Below, one piece after another: positions 16,529-25,285 of a DNA stretch of 64,000 nucleotides. Source of the stretch: an uncultured Phycicoccus sp. (GTDB taxonomy: Bacteria > Actinomycetota > Actinomycetes > Actinomycetales > Dermatophilaceae); the NCBI RefSeq assembly GCF_947495705.1, contig NZ_CANLZR010000001.1:186001-250000 (forward strand), given 5' to 3'. Within the stretch, counting starts at the first letter, position 1; every line of letters begins with the position of its first letter. A program made the translations under genes and the position numbers. The notes beneath the pieces are model-generated. The model saw only the letters and a list, made by a program, of their open reading frames with translations. It was not told where the DNA came from and searched no databases.

Positions 16529-17944
16529 GTGGGCTCCTCGATGGCGATGCGGCCGCTCGCGATGCTGCCGGAGATCCTCCTGTTCGTCGGCGGGCTCGTG
16601 TGCCTGCTCGGCGGCTCGTTCACCCCCCGGCGCCGGCAGTGGACGCTGCGCGTCGTCGCTGCGGCCGCGCTCGTCGCGGCGGTCGTGGCGGCGCTCGCCG
16701 GGGCCTCCGCGGGGGGCACGGCCTTCGAGGGGGCGTTCGCGGTCGACGTCGCGACGACGACGGCGCGGGTGGTCGGCGCCGTGGCCACGCTCCTCGTCCT
16801 GGCGCTCGCCGCCGACGAGGTCGCAGGCGATGACCGCGAGAGCGAGACCTACGCCCTCCTCCTGTTCGCCACGACGGGGGCGCTGGTCCTCGCGGGCGCC
16901 CGCGACCTGCTCGTGCTCCTCGTCGGCTTCTTCCTCGCGAGCATCCCGCTCTACGCGCTCGTCGGGCTGGGCCGTACCGCGCGGTCGGCCGAGGCGGCGC
17001 TGAAGACCTACCTCGTCGGCGCGCTCTTCGGGATCCTCATGATGCTCGGGGTGACCCTGCTGTACGGGGTCGGCGGGACCACGTCCTACCCGGAGCTCGC
17101 GGGAGCCCTGGCGCAGGCTCCGGTGGCGGTCGTCGGCGCGGGGTTCGTCGGCGTGCTCGCCGGGCTCGCGTTCAAGGCGGGCAGCGTTCCGGCGCACTTC
17201 TGGGTCCCGGACGCCGCGCAGGGGTCGACCGGGCTGACCGCCGCCTTCGTGACGACCGTGCCGAAGGTCGGGGCGGTCGTCGCGCTGTACCGGCTCGTCG
17301 TCGCGCTCCCCGGGCCCCTCGACTGGGGGCTGCTCGTCGGGGTGCTCGCGGTGGCGAGCATGACGCTGGGCAACCTGGCCGCCTACGGGCAGGACGACCC
17401 GCGGCGGCTGCTCGGCTGGTCCACCGTGAGCCAGGTCGGCTACCTGCTCGTGCCCGTCGCCGTGGCCGGACGCAGCGATCTCGCCCTGCCGTCGATGCTG
17501 CTCTACCTCGGGGCGTACGCGGTGACGAACATCGCGGCCTTCGCGGTGACGACGGCGTTCCCGTCGGTCCGCGACCTCGGCGGGTACGCCGGGCTCGTGC
17601 GCGCGCGGCCCGGGCTGGCCGTCGGCCTCGTCGCCGTGCTGCTCGGCCTGGTGGGGACCCCGCCGACCGCGGTGTTCGTCGGCAAGCTCACGACGGCGAC
17701 CGCGGCCTGGGACGGGGGGATGCCGTGGCTGACGGTCGCGGTCCTCGTCAACAGCCTCGCGTCGCTCTTCTACTACCTCCGATGGGTGGCACCGGCCTTG
17801 CGCCGTGACGACCCGGACGACGACCTCGCGGCCCCGCGACGCTGGTCGGCAGGGGTGGCCGCGTCCGCGTCGGCGGCGTCGGTCGTCCTGGGCCTGCTGG
17901 CGGGGCTCGTGTGGGCCGGGCTGGGCGGGCCGCTCTCGCCCTGA
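16529..17944 (+). CDS. nuoN: NuoN-like antiporter-type subunit
   Basis: 471 residues from GTG 16529 (VGSSMAMRPLAMLPEI); ATG 16541 is an alternative start. About 14 helices are predicted. The Lys of TM7 is present (GLAFKAGSVPAHFWVPDAAQGS) and a second Lys follows in TTVPKVGAVVALYRL. The usual TM5 Glu of NuoN (G-x-E-L-x-S-L-x-L-Y) appears replaced: the segment reads VGFFLASIPLYALVG. The gene is the last of the cluster, 5 bp after nuoM, and converges with tRNA-Arg. In canonical complex I this subunit sits next to NuoK. Confidence 0.92.
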   Translation: MGSSMAMRPLAMLPEILLFVGGLVCLLGGSFTPRRRQWTLRVVAAAALVAAVVAALAGASAGGTAFEGAFAVDVATTTARVVGAVATLLVLALAADEVAGDDRESETYALLLFATTGALVLAGARDLLVLLVGFFLASIPLYALVGLGRTARSAEAALKTYLVGALFGILMMLGVTLLYGVGGTTSYPELAGALAQAPVAVVGAGFVGVLAGLAFKAGSVPAHFWVPDAAQGSTGLTAAFVTTVPKVGAVVALYRLVVALPGPLDWGLLVGVLAVASMTLGNLAAYGQDDPRRLLGWSTVSQVGYLLVPVAVAGRSDLALPSMLLYLGAYAVTNIAAFAVTTAFPSVRDLGGYAGLVRARPGLAVGLVAVLLGLVGTPPTAVFVGKLTTATAAWDGGMPWLTVAVLVNSLASLFYYLRWVAPALRRDDPDDDLAAPRRWSAGVAASASAASVVLGLLAGLVWAGLGGPLSP

Positions 17945-17966
17945 GGGGGCGGGGCGCCGGCACGGG

Positions 17967-18000
17967 AAAAGGCAAAGCCGCAGGTCAGAGACCTGCGGCT
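17967..18000 (-). terminator. Rho-independent terminator of tRNA-Arg
   Basis: An 11-bp perfect stem AGCCGCAGGTC/GACCTGCGGCT (17976-18000) with a 3-nt loop lies directly after the tRNA 3' end. On the minus strand it is followed by TTTGCCTTTT, so it terminates leftward transcription; for nuoN it may act only as a barrier. Confidence 0.85.
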
Positions 18001-18075
18001 TGGTGCCCCCGGCAGGATTCGAACCTGCGCTCCCGCCTCCGGAGGGCGGTGCTCTATCCCCTGAGCTACGGGGGC
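18001..18075 (-). tRNA. tRNA-Arg (anticodon CCG), CCA encoded
   Basis: Read on the minus strand the gene starts GCCCCCGTAGCTCAGG (acceptor and D arm). The anticodon stem is CCGCC/GGCGG around the loop CTCCGGA, giving anticodon CCG, which reads CGG codons. The T arm contains GGTTCGAATCC, and the acceptor closes with CGGGGGC, discriminator A and an encoded CCA at 18003-18001. The 7-bp acceptor stem pairs perfectly. A strong terminator follows at once. It lies about 500 bp from argS, which charges it, but on the other strand. Confidence 0.96.
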
Positions 18076-18125
18076 GGGCAAAAGCGCCTCCAGCGAACTC
18101 TCGGCGCTCGGCGAGGTTAGCAGCC

Positions 18126-18131
18126 TAGGCT
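18126..18131 (+). promoter_or_regulatory. -10 box TAGGCT for receiver gene (leaderless)
   Basis: TAGGCT ends 7 nt before the ATG at 18139, so transcription would start at or next to the start codon. No clear -35 hexamer is seen. Confidence 0.5.
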
Positions 18132-18138
18132 GGGGTTC

Positions 18139-18567
18139 ATGCAATCCGGGCAGGAGGACCCCGGAGCGGCGCCGCTGGTCCTCGTCTGCGACGACACCGA
18201 GGCGATCCGTCGACTCCTGCGGATCAACCTCGAGCTCGCCGGCTTCGCCGTCGAGGAGGCGACCGACGGCCGCGAGGCGATGGCGCGCCTCATCGACCCC
18301 GTCAACCCCATCCCCGCCCTGATCCTGCTCGACCAGCAGATGTCGCCGCACGACGGCTGGTGGGCCATCGCCGCCATCCGGTCCCACCCGCGGCTCGACG
18401 ACGTCCCGGTCGTCCTCCTCACCGCCGCGACCTCAGAGACCGAGCTGCCCGAGGTCGCCGGCGCCGGGTTCGACGCCTTCCTCTCCAAGCCGTTCGACCC
18501 GGACGAGGTCATCGAGACCGTCTCACGGCTGGTGGCGGGCGGTCGGCCCCACCGGCGCCGCCGATAA
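18139..18567 (+). CDS. Single-domain response regulator
   Basis: 142 residues comprising one CheY-like receiver and nothing else. It has VLVCDDTEAIRRLL (acidic pocket), ALILLDQQMSPHDGWW (phosphoacceptor Asp), VVLLTAAT (switch Thr) and FLSKPFDPDE (Lys). There is no output domain, so it must act through protein contact or as a phosphorelay intermediate. No kinase lies adjacent. The -10 box of argS overlaps its TAA stop codon. The start is the ATG 7 nt after a TAGGCT box. Confidence 0.88.
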   Translation: MQSGQEDPGAAPLVLVCDDTEAIRRLLRINLELAGFAVEEATDGREAMARLIDPVNPIPALILLDQQMSPHDGWWAIAAIRSHPRLDDVPVVLLTAATSETELPEVAGAGFDAFLSKPFDPDEVIETVSRLVAGGRPHRRRR

Positions 18568-18570
18568 ACT
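18565..18570 (+). promoter_or_regulatory. -10 box TAAACT for argS, overlapping the receiver stop codon
   Basis: TAAACT begins with the TAA stop of the receiver gene and ends 7 nt before the argS GTG at 18578, consistent with a leaderless argS message. Confidence 0.5.
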
Positions 18571-18577
18571 CGGGCGG

Positions 18578-20224
18578 GTGACCCCCGAACAGCTCGCAGC
18601 CGCCATCCGCGGTGCCCTCCAGTCCGCCGTCGACTCCGGGGACCTCGCCGTCCCGGTGCCCGACGAGGTGCGGGTGGAGCGTCCGCGGAACCGCGACCAC
18701 GGGGACTGGTCCACGAACATCGCCCTCCAGCTCGCCAAGGGCGCCGGCGTGCCGCCCCGCGAGCTCGCCCAGGTGCTCGCCGCCCGGGTCGCGGCCCTCG
18801 AGGGGGTCAAGGCCGTCGACGTCGCCGGGCCGGGCTTCCTCAACATCACCCTCGACGCCGCCTCCGCCGGCGAGCTCGCCCGCAGCATCGTCGAGGCGGG
18901 AGAGGCCTACGGCCGCAACGACTCCGAGGCGGGCCACGTCATCAACGTCGAGTTCATCTCGGCCAACCCCACAGGTCCGCTGCACCTCGGGCACACCCGG
19001 TGGGCGGCACTCGGTGACGCGATGGCCCGGCTGCTCAAGGCCTCGGGAGCGACGGTCGCGACCGAGTACTACATCAACGACGCCGGCGCCCAGATGGACA
19101 AGTTCGCCGCGTCGGTCCTCGCGGCCGCCGTGGGGGAGCCGACCCCCGAGGGCGGGTACCCGGGGGAGTACGTCGAGGAGCTCGCGCGCACCGCCCTCGC
19201 GGCCCGTCCGGACCTGTGCGCACTCCCACCCGCCGAGGCCCTCGCGCACGCCCGCGACCTCGGCTACGCCGCCCAGCTCCAGGACATCAAGGACACCCTC
19301 GCCGACTTCGGGGTCCACTTCGACGTCTGGTTCTCCGAGAAGGCGCTGCACGACGGGGGAGCCGTGGAGCAGGCCGTCGCGCGGCTCCGCGAGCAGGGCC
19401 ACGTGTACGACGACGGTGGCGCGGTGTGGTTGCGCACCAGCGACTTCGGCGACGACAAGGACCGGGTGCTCATCCGCGCCGACGGCGAGCCCACGTACTT
19501 CGCCGCCGACGCCGCGTACTACCTCAGCAAGAAGGACCGCGGCTTCGACGAGAAGGTCTACCTGCTCGGGGCGGACCACCACGGGTACATCAACCGGCTC
19601 AAGGCCATCGTCGCCTGCGCGGGCGACGACCCCGAGCACAACATCGAGGTCCGCATCGGCCAGCTCGTCAACCTCGGCGGCGCGAAGCTGTCGAAGCGGG
19701 CCGGCAACATCATCGAGCTGCGCGACCTCATCGGCTGGATCGGCACCGACGCCATCCGCTACTCGCTCGCCCGGTACCCCGCCGACAGCCCGCTCTCGCT
19801 CGACGGCGAGGAGCTGCGCAAGCAGACCAACGACAACCCGGTCTTCTACGTCCAGTACGCCCACGCCCGGACGGCCAACGTGTCTCGGCTCGCCGCCGAC
19901 GACGGCGTGCACCGCGCCGACGGCTTCGACGCCGCCTTGCTCACCGACCCCACCGAGGCGACCCTGCTCGCCGCGCTCGGCGACTTCCCCCGGGTCGTGG
20001 CCCAGGCGGCGCACCTGCGCGAGCCGCACCGCGTCGCCCGGTACCTCGAGGAGCTCGCCGCGCGCTTCCACAAGTGGTACGACACGTGCCGCGTCCGGCC
20101 GCAGAACGCCGACGAGGAGATCACCGACCTGCACCGGACCCGGCTGTGGCTCAACGACGCGACGGGCCGGGTCCTCGCCAACGGCCTCGACCTCCTCGGC
20201 GTCAGCGCCCCCGACCGGATGTGA
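18578..20224 (+). CDS. argS: Arginyl-tRNA synthetase
   Basis: 548 residues from a GTG. The N-terminal Arg-tRNA-synthetase domain (about 1-90) is followed by the class I catalytic core with FISANPTGPLHLGHTR (HIGH-type motif HLGH) and the region LVNLGGAKLSKRAGNII, whose KLSKRAG is the KMSK-like loop. The C-terminal anticodon-binding DALR domain ends with TGRVLANGLDLLGVSAPDRM. It charges tRNA-Arg with arginine. It is followed after 11 bp by lysA, a pairing seen in many Actinobacteria, so the genes probably form an argS-lysA-hom-thrC-thrB operon. Confidence 0.98.
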   Translation: MTPEQLAAAIRGALQSAVDSGDLAVPVPDEVRVERPRNRDHGDWSTNIALQLAKGAGVPPRELAQVLAARVAALEGVKAVDVAGPGFLNITLDAASAGELARSIVEAGEAYGRNDSEAGHVINVEFISANPTGPLHLGHTRWAALGDAMARLLKASGATVATEYYINDAGAQMDKFAASVLAAAVGEPTPEGGYPGEYVEELARTALAARPDLCALPPAEALAHARDLGYAAQLQDIKDTLADFGVHFDVWFSEKALHDGGAVEQAVARLREQGHVYDDGGAVWLRTSDFGDDKDRVLIRADGEPTYFAADAAYYLSKKDRGFDEKVYLLGADHHGYINRLKAIVACAGDDPEHNIEVRIGQLVNLGGAKLSKRAGNIIELRDLIGWIGTDAIRYSLARYPADSPLSLDGEELRKQTNDNPVFYVQYAHARTANVSRLAADDGVHRADGFDAALLTDPTEATLLAALGDFPRVVAQAAHLREPHRVARYLEELAARFHKWYDTCRVRPQNADEEITDLHRTRLWLNDATGRVLANGLDLLGVSAPDRM

Positions 20225-20235
20225 GGGGCTGACCG

Positions 20236-21675
20236 ATGCGCGCGCACGAGGCCGGTGCCCTGCACGCGGAGGGCTACGGCGGCCCCCCGCTGTACCTCCC
20301 GTACCCCGGCGACGTCATGGAGCTGCTGCCGCAGCTGTGGGCCTCGTCGGTGGCCCGGGACGCCGAGGGGCGGCTGACCGTCGCCGGCGTCGACGTCGTC
20401 ACCCTCGCCGAGCGGCACGGCACCGCGGCCTACGTCATGGACGAGGACGACTTCCGCATCCGGGCACGGGCCTTCCGCGACGGCTTCGCCGCAGCGTTCG
20501 AGCGCTTCGGCGGCGCCGACGTCTACTACGCCGGCAAGGCCTTCCTGTGCACCGCCGTCGCCCAGTGGGTCCGCGACGAAGGGCTGCACCTCGACGTGTG
20601 CACCGGGGGCGAGCTGGCGGTGGCCACCCGCGTGGCGTTCCCGCCCGAGCGGATCGCCTTCCACGGCAACAACAAGAGCGTCGCCGAGCTGCGCGACGCC
20701 CTCGAGTACGGCGTCGGGCGGATCGTCGTCGACTCCTTCCACGAGATCGAGCGGGTCGTCACGCTGTCCCGCGAGCTCGGGGTGCGCGCGCGCGTCATGG
20801 TCCGGGTCACGGTCGGGGTCGAGGCGCACACCCACGAGTTCATCGCCACCGGGCACGAGGACCAGAAGTTCGGGTTCAGCCTCGCGGGCGGCGAGGCGAT
20901 GGCGGCCGTCACCCGCCTGCTCGAGCACCCCGACGCGGTCGAGGTGTGCGGGCTGCACAGCCACATCGGCAGCCAGATCTTCGACACCAGCGGCTTCGAG
21001 GCGGCCGCGCACCGGCTCGTCGGGCTGCACGCGGCGGTCGAGGCCGAGCACGGGGTCGCGATGCCCGAGATCGACCTCGGCGGCGGCTACGGCGTCGCGT
21101 ACACCTCGCAGCACACGCCCCTGCCGCCCGACGTGCTCGCGGCCGAGCTGGCCGGCATCGTCGAGCGCGAGTTCAAGGCCCTCGGCGACGGCGACAACAC
21201 CCGGGTGCCGCGCGTCTCGGTCGAGCCGGGGCGCGCCATCGTCGGCCCGAGCACCTTCACCCTCTACGAGGTGGGCACCGTCAAGCGGGTCGAGCTCGGC
21301 GGCGGCCACGCCCGCACCTACGTCGCCGTCGACGGCGGGATGAGCGACAACGCGCGCCCGGCGCTCTACGAGGCCGACTACTCGTGCACGCTGGCCAACC
21401 GCAGGTCCGAGGCGCCCCCGGTGCTGGCCCGGGTCGTCGGCCGGCACTGCGAGAGCGGCGACATCGTCGTCCTCGACGAGTACCTGCCGGCCGACGTCGG
21501 CCCCGGTGACCTCATCGCCGTCCCCGGCACCGGCGCCTACTGCCGCAGCCTGTCGAGCCAGTACAACCACACCCCCCGCCCGCCCGTCGTCGCGGTGCGT
21601 GGCGGCCGCAGCCGGGTCGTCGTCCGCCGTGAGACGATCGAGGACCTGCTCGCCCTCGACGTGGCGGACGCGTGA
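20236..21675 (+). CDS. lysA: Diaminopimelate decarboxylase
   Basis: 479 residues. PLP-dependent fold III decarboxylase with the Lys in [16 protein letters not shown], the His/Gly motif [11 protein letters not shown], the phosphate-binding [19 protein letters not shown], and the active-site Cys region RHCESGD of the partner subunit. It converts meso-diaminopimelate to L-lysine. The leading ~40 residues ([13 protein letters not shown]) are typical of actinobacterial LysA. The gene ends in a GTGA overlap with hom. Confidence 0.97.
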   Translation: MRAHEAGALHAEGYGGPPLYLPYPGDVMELLPQLWASSVARDAEGRLTVAGVDVVTLAERHGTAAYVMDEDDFRIRARAFRDGFAAAFERFGGADVYYAGKAFLCTAVAQWVRDEGLHLDVCTGGELAVATRVAFPPERIAFHGNNKSVAELRDALEYGVGRIVVDSFHEIERVVTLSRELGVRARVMVRVTVGVEAHTHEFIATGHEDQKFGFSLAGGEAMAAVTRLLEHPDAVEVCGLHSHIGSQIFDTSGFEAAAHRLVGLHAAVEAEHGVAMPEIDLGGGYGVAYTSQHTPLPPDVLAAELAGIVEREFKALGDGDNTRVPRVSVEPGRAIVGPSTFTLYEVGTVKRVELGGGHARTYVAVDGGMSDNARPALYEADYSCTLANRRSEAPPVLARVVGRHCESGDIVVLDEYLPADVGPGDLIAVPGTGAYCRSLSSQYNHTPRPPVVAVRGGRSRVVVRRETIEDLLALDVADA

Positions 21676-23018
21676 GCCCCGAGACCGAGGAGACCCCACC
21701 CACCATGGCGCACGAACCCGGTGCCCCCCTGCGCGTCGCCCTGCTCGGCTGCGGCGTCGTCGGGTCCTCGGTCGCCCGGATGCTCACCGAGCAGGCGGAC
21801 GACCTCGCGGCCCGGTGCGGGGCCCCCCTCGAGCTCGTCGGCATCGCGGTCCGGCGCCCGCAGCGGCCCCACCCGGACGTCCCCGTGGACCCCGCGCTCT
21901 TCACCGCCGACGCCGAGGACCTCGTGGCCCGGGCCGACGTCGTCATCGAGGTCATCGGCGGCATCGACCCCGCCCGCGGGCTGATCCTGCGGGCCATGGA
22001 GCACGGCGCCTCGGTGGTCTCGGCGAACAAGGCCCTGTTCGCCGAGGACGGCCCGACGCTCTTCGAGGCCGCCGCACGGTACGGTGTCGACGTCTACTAC
22101 GAGGCCGCCGTCGCCGGCGCCATCCCCATCCTGCGCCCGGTCCAGGAGTCGCTCGCCGGCGACCACGTCCGCAAGATCATGGGCATCGTCAACGGCACGA
22201 CGAACTTCGTCCTCGACAAGATGGACGTGTCCGGCGCCGGGTTCGCCGAGACCGTCGAGGAGGCCCAGGCGCTCGGGTACGCCGAGGCCGACCCCACCGC
22301 CGACGTCGAGGGGTTCGACGCCGCCGCGAAGGCCGCCATCCTCGCGAGCATGGCCTTCCACACCCGGGTCTCGGCCGCGGACGTGCACCGCGAGGGCATC
22401 ACCGAGGTGACGGCGGCCGACATCCGCGCCGCCCGCGAGAACGACTGCGTCGTCAAGCTGCTCGCCATCTGCGAGCGGGTCACCGCCGACGGCGCCGACG
22501 CCGTCAGCGTGCGCGTGCACCCGGCGATGGTCCCGCGCTCGCACCCCCTCGCCAGCGTCCGCGAGGCGTTCAACGCCGTCTTCGTCGAGGCCGAGGCCGC
22601 GGGCGAGCTGATGTTCTACGGCCGCGGCGCCGGTGGCGACCCCACCGCCTCCGCCGTCCTCGGCGACGTCGTCGCCGTCGCCCGCCACCGGGTGGCCGGC
22701 GGCCGCGGGCCGGGGGAGTCCGCCTACGCCGACCTGCCCGTCGTCGACATGGGCCGGGCGGTCACGAGGTACCACATCAGCCTCGACGTGGCCGACCGCC
22801 CTGGAGTGCTCGCGCAGGTCGCCGCGGCCTTCGCGGAGCACGGCGTGTCCATCGAGACCGTCCGCCAGCAGGCGGCCCCCGGCGAGCAGGGCCGGGCGAA
22901 GCTCATCATCGTCACGCACCGGGCCAGCGACGCATCCCTGGCGGCGACCGTCGACGCGCTCGCGGCGCTCGACGCCGTCGACGACGTCGCCTCCGTCATG
23001 CGCGTGGAAGGAGCCTGA
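21672..23018 (+). CDS. hom: Homoserine dehydrogenase
   Basis: 448 residues from the overlapping GTG at 21672; ATG 21705 ([15 protein letters not shown]) is an alternative. The N-terminal NAD(P) domain has [17 protein letters not shown]. The catalytic part has [24 protein letters not shown] and [11 protein letters not shown]. The C-terminal ACT domain (about 360-440; [19 protein letters not shown]) normally mediates feedback by threonine. It catalyses the NADPH reduction of aspartate semialdehyde to homoserine, the branch point to threonine and methionine. Confidence 0.97.
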   Translation: MSPETEETPPTMAHEPGAPLRVALLGCGVVGSSVARMLTEQADDLAARCGAPLELVGIAVRRPQRPHPDVPVDPALFTADAEDLVARADVVIEVIGGIDPARGLILRAMEHGASVVSANKALFAEDGPTLFEAAARYGVDVYYEAAVAGAIPILRPVQESLAGDHVRKIMGIVNGTTNFVLDKMDVSGAGFAETVEEAQALGYAEADPTADVEGFDAAAKAAILASMAFHTRVSAADVHREGITEVTAADIRAARENDCVVKLLAICERVTADGADAVSVRVHPAMVPRSHPLASVREAFNAVFVEAEAAGELMFYGRGAGGDPTASAVLGDVVAVARHRVAGGRGPGESAYADLPVVDMGRAVTRYHISLDVADRPGVLAQVAAAFAEHGVSIETVRQQAAPGEQGRAKLIIVTHRASDASLAATVDALAALDAVDDVASVMRVEGA

Positions 23019-23020
23019 CG

Positions 23021-24124
23021 ATGGCCCACCAGTGGCGCGGGGTCCTGCGCGAGTACGCCGAGCGGCTGCCCAGCCTCGCCGGCGCGCCCGTGGTGACCCT
23101 CCTGGAGGGCGGGACGCCGCTCATCCCGTGCGAGGGGCTCTCCGAGCTCACCGGGGCCAACGTCTACGTCAAGTACGAGGGTCTGAACCCGACGGCCTCC
23201 TTCAAGGACCGCGGGATGACCGCGGCCATCTCGGCGGCCAAGCTCTCCGGCGCCAAGGCCGTCATCTGCGCCAGCACGGGCAACACCTCCGCGAGCGCGG
23301 CGGCGTACGCCGTCAAGGCCGGGATGACCTGCGCCGTGCTCGTCCCCGACGGCAAGATCGCGATGGGCAAGCTGAGCCAGGCAATCGCCCACGGCGCCAC
23401 CCTCATCCAGGTCGAGGGCAACTTCGACGACTGCCTCACCGTGGCCCGCAAGCTCGCCGAGTCCTACCCGGTCGAGCTCGTCAACTCCGTCAACCCGGCG
23501 CGCATCGAGGGTCAGAAGACGGCCGCGTTCGAGGTCGTCGACGCGCTCGGCGACGCCCCCGACATCCACGTCCTGCCCGTCGGCAACGCCGGCAACATCA
23601 CCGCCTACTGGCGTGGGTACTCCGAGTACGCCTCTCCCACACCGGGTCTGAGCGGCGAGCTCCTCGAGCCGGTCGCCAACCACCGGCCGCAGATGTGGGG
23701 CTTCCAGGCCGCGGGCGCGGCACCGATCGTCCTCGGTCACCCGGTGGACGAGCCCGAGACCGTCGCGACCGCGATCCGGATCGGCAACCCCGCGTCGTGG
23801 CGCCAGGCCGAGGCCGCGCGCGACGAGTCCGGCGGCCTCATCGACATGGTGAGCGACGACGAGATCCTCGCCGCGCACCGGCTGCTGTCCTCCACCGAGG
23901 GCGTGTTCGTCGAGCCCGGCTCGGCAGCGAGCATCGCCGGCCTGCTGAAGATGCACCGCGCCGGCCGGGTCCCCGAGGGCGTGACGATCGTGTGCACCGT
24001 CACCGGGCACGGGCTCAAGGACCCCCAGTGGGCGCTGCGCACCGCCGACGGCTCCGACGTCGAGCCGGTGCGGGTCCCGGTCGACGCGTACTCGGTCGCG
24101 GCCGCCCTGGGGCTCGACGGGTGA
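23021..24124 (+). CDS. thrC: Threonine synthase
   Basis: 367 residues from ATG 23021, with GGAAGGAG 5-10 nt upstream overlapping the end of hom. It is a PLP fold II enzyme with the lysine in [11 protein letters not shown], the Ser/Thr loop [13 protein letters not shown], and the phosphate-binding [13 protein letters not shown]. It converts O-phosphohomoserine to threonine. The short length without a long N-terminal extension matches the bacterial type common in Actinobacteria. It overlaps thrB by 4 bp (GTGA). Confidence 0.97.
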   Translation: MAHQWRGVLREYAERLPSLAGAPVVTLLEGGTPLIPCEGLSELTGANVYVKYEGLNPTASFKDRGMTAAISAAKLSGAKAVICASTGNTSASAAAYAVKAGMTCAVLVPDGKIAMGKLSQAIAHGATLIQVEGNFDDCLTVARKLAESYPVELVNSVNPARIEGQKTAAFEVVDALGDAPDIHVLPVGNAGNITAYWRGYSEYASPTPGLSGELLEPVANHRPQMWGFQAAGAAPIVLGHPVDEPETVATAIRIGNPASWRQAEAARDESGGLIDMVSDDEILAAHRLLSSTEGVFVEPGSAASIAGLLKMHRAGRVPEGVTIVCTVTGHGLKDPQWALRTADGSDVEPVRVPVDAYSVAAALGLDG

Positions 24125-25062
24125 GCGAGGTGCTCCGCCCGGGGGCGTCGGTGCGGGTGCGGGTGCCGGCGAGCAGCGCCAACCTCGGGCCGGGCTTCGA
24201 CTCCGTGGGCTGCGCCCTCGGGGTGTGGGACGAGTGCACCGCGACGGTCACCGCCGGGCCCGGGCTCGTCATCGAGGTCGAGGGCGAAGGGGCCGGGGCG
24301 GTCCCGCTCGACGAGTCCCACCTCGTCCACCGTGCGATGCGCACCGCCTGGGCCGAGGCCGGGGTGGAGCCCGCGCCGGGCCTGAGCCTGCGGTGCCGCA
24401 ACGCCGTGCCGCACGGGCGGGGCATGGGGTCGTCCGCGACGGCCATCGTCACCGGCATCGTCGCCGCGCTGGCGCTCGTGCGGGCCTCCGCGGGCGAGGC
24501 CGACGGCGTCGTCGACCTCGACGCCGCCAACTCCCTGGCGGCGCGGCTCGAGGGGCACCCCGACAACGCGTCGGCGAGCATCTACGGCGGGGTCACCCTG
24601 TCGTGGACCTCGCCGGACGACGCGACGACCACGGTGCGCCTGCCGGTGCACCCGCAGGTCGAGCCGGTCGTCTTCGCCCCCGAGGCCCAGCTGTCCACGG
24701 CCCGGGCCCGGTCGGTGCTGCCGCAGCAGGTGCGGCTCGCCGACGCCGCCGCCAACTCGGCGCGCGCGGCCCTGCTCGCGCATGCCGTCGGCTCGGCGCC
24801 GGAGCACCTCGTCGAGGCGACCCGCGACTGGCTGCACCAAGAGGCTCGCCGCCCCTCCTACCCCGAGTCGATGGCCCTCGTCGACGCCCTGCGGGCCGAC
24901 GGCCACGCCGCGGCCATCTCCGGGGCCGGGCCGTCCGTGCTCGTCCTCGCGCTCCGCGACCGGGTGCCGGAGGTCCTGGGGCACGCCCCCGCCGGGTGGC
25001 GCGTGCACACGCCGGGGATCCCCGACACCGGGGCCTGCGTCACCGTCCTCGCGACGCGCTGA
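24121..25062 (+). CDS. thrB: Homoserine kinase (GHMP family)
   Basis: 313 residues from GTG 24121 inside the thrC stop. GHMP motifs: [17 protein letters not shown] (motif 1), the ATP loop [15 protein letters not shown] (motif 2) and [12 protein letters not shown] (motif 3). It phosphorylates homoserine to O-phosphohomoserine for ThrC. It is the last gene of the argS-to-thrB operon; a weak GC-rich hairpin (25076-25092) without a T-run follows. Confidence 0.96.
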   Translation: MSEVLRPGASVRVRVPASSANLGPGFDSVGCALGVWDECTATVTAGPGLVIEVEGEGAGAVPLDESHLVHRAMRTAWAEAGVEPAPGLSLRCRNAVPHGRGMGSSATAIVTGIVAALALVRASAGEADGVVDLDAANSLAARLEGHPDNASASIYGGVTLSWTSPDDATTTVRLPVHPQVEPVVFAPEAQLSTARARSVLPQQVRLADAAANSARAALLAHAVGSAPEHLVEATRDWLHQEARRPSYPESMALVDALRADGHAAAISGAGPSVLVLALRDRVPEVLGHAPAGWRVHTPGIPDTGACVTVLATR

Positions 25063-25285
25063 CGGGGCTGTTCGGCGGACCACGCGGGTCCGGCGACGAT
25101 GCGGTGGTACTGTGGAGATGCGTCCGCAGCCGATGCCGGGTCACCACGACCCGCTCCATGCCGCGGAACGCTCACCACGTCCTGATGGGCAGAGACATGC
25201 GGCCGTAGCGGCTGCGCGCCCGACGTGAACTCTTCCACCAGACCGGCGTATCGAGCCGGTCCACGAGCGAGGGGAAGGATCCTTC
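25063..25285 (+). promoter_or_regulatory. rho 5' region (223 bp, no gene)
   Basis: Contains a short CGGACC/GGTCCG hairpin (25076-25092) and a possible -10 box TACTGT at 25108-25113 without a good -35 hexamer. If that is the promoter, rho would carry a leader of about 165 nt, which leaves room for Rho autoregulation as known in other bacteria. No riboswitch or leader peptide was recognised. Confidence 0.4.
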
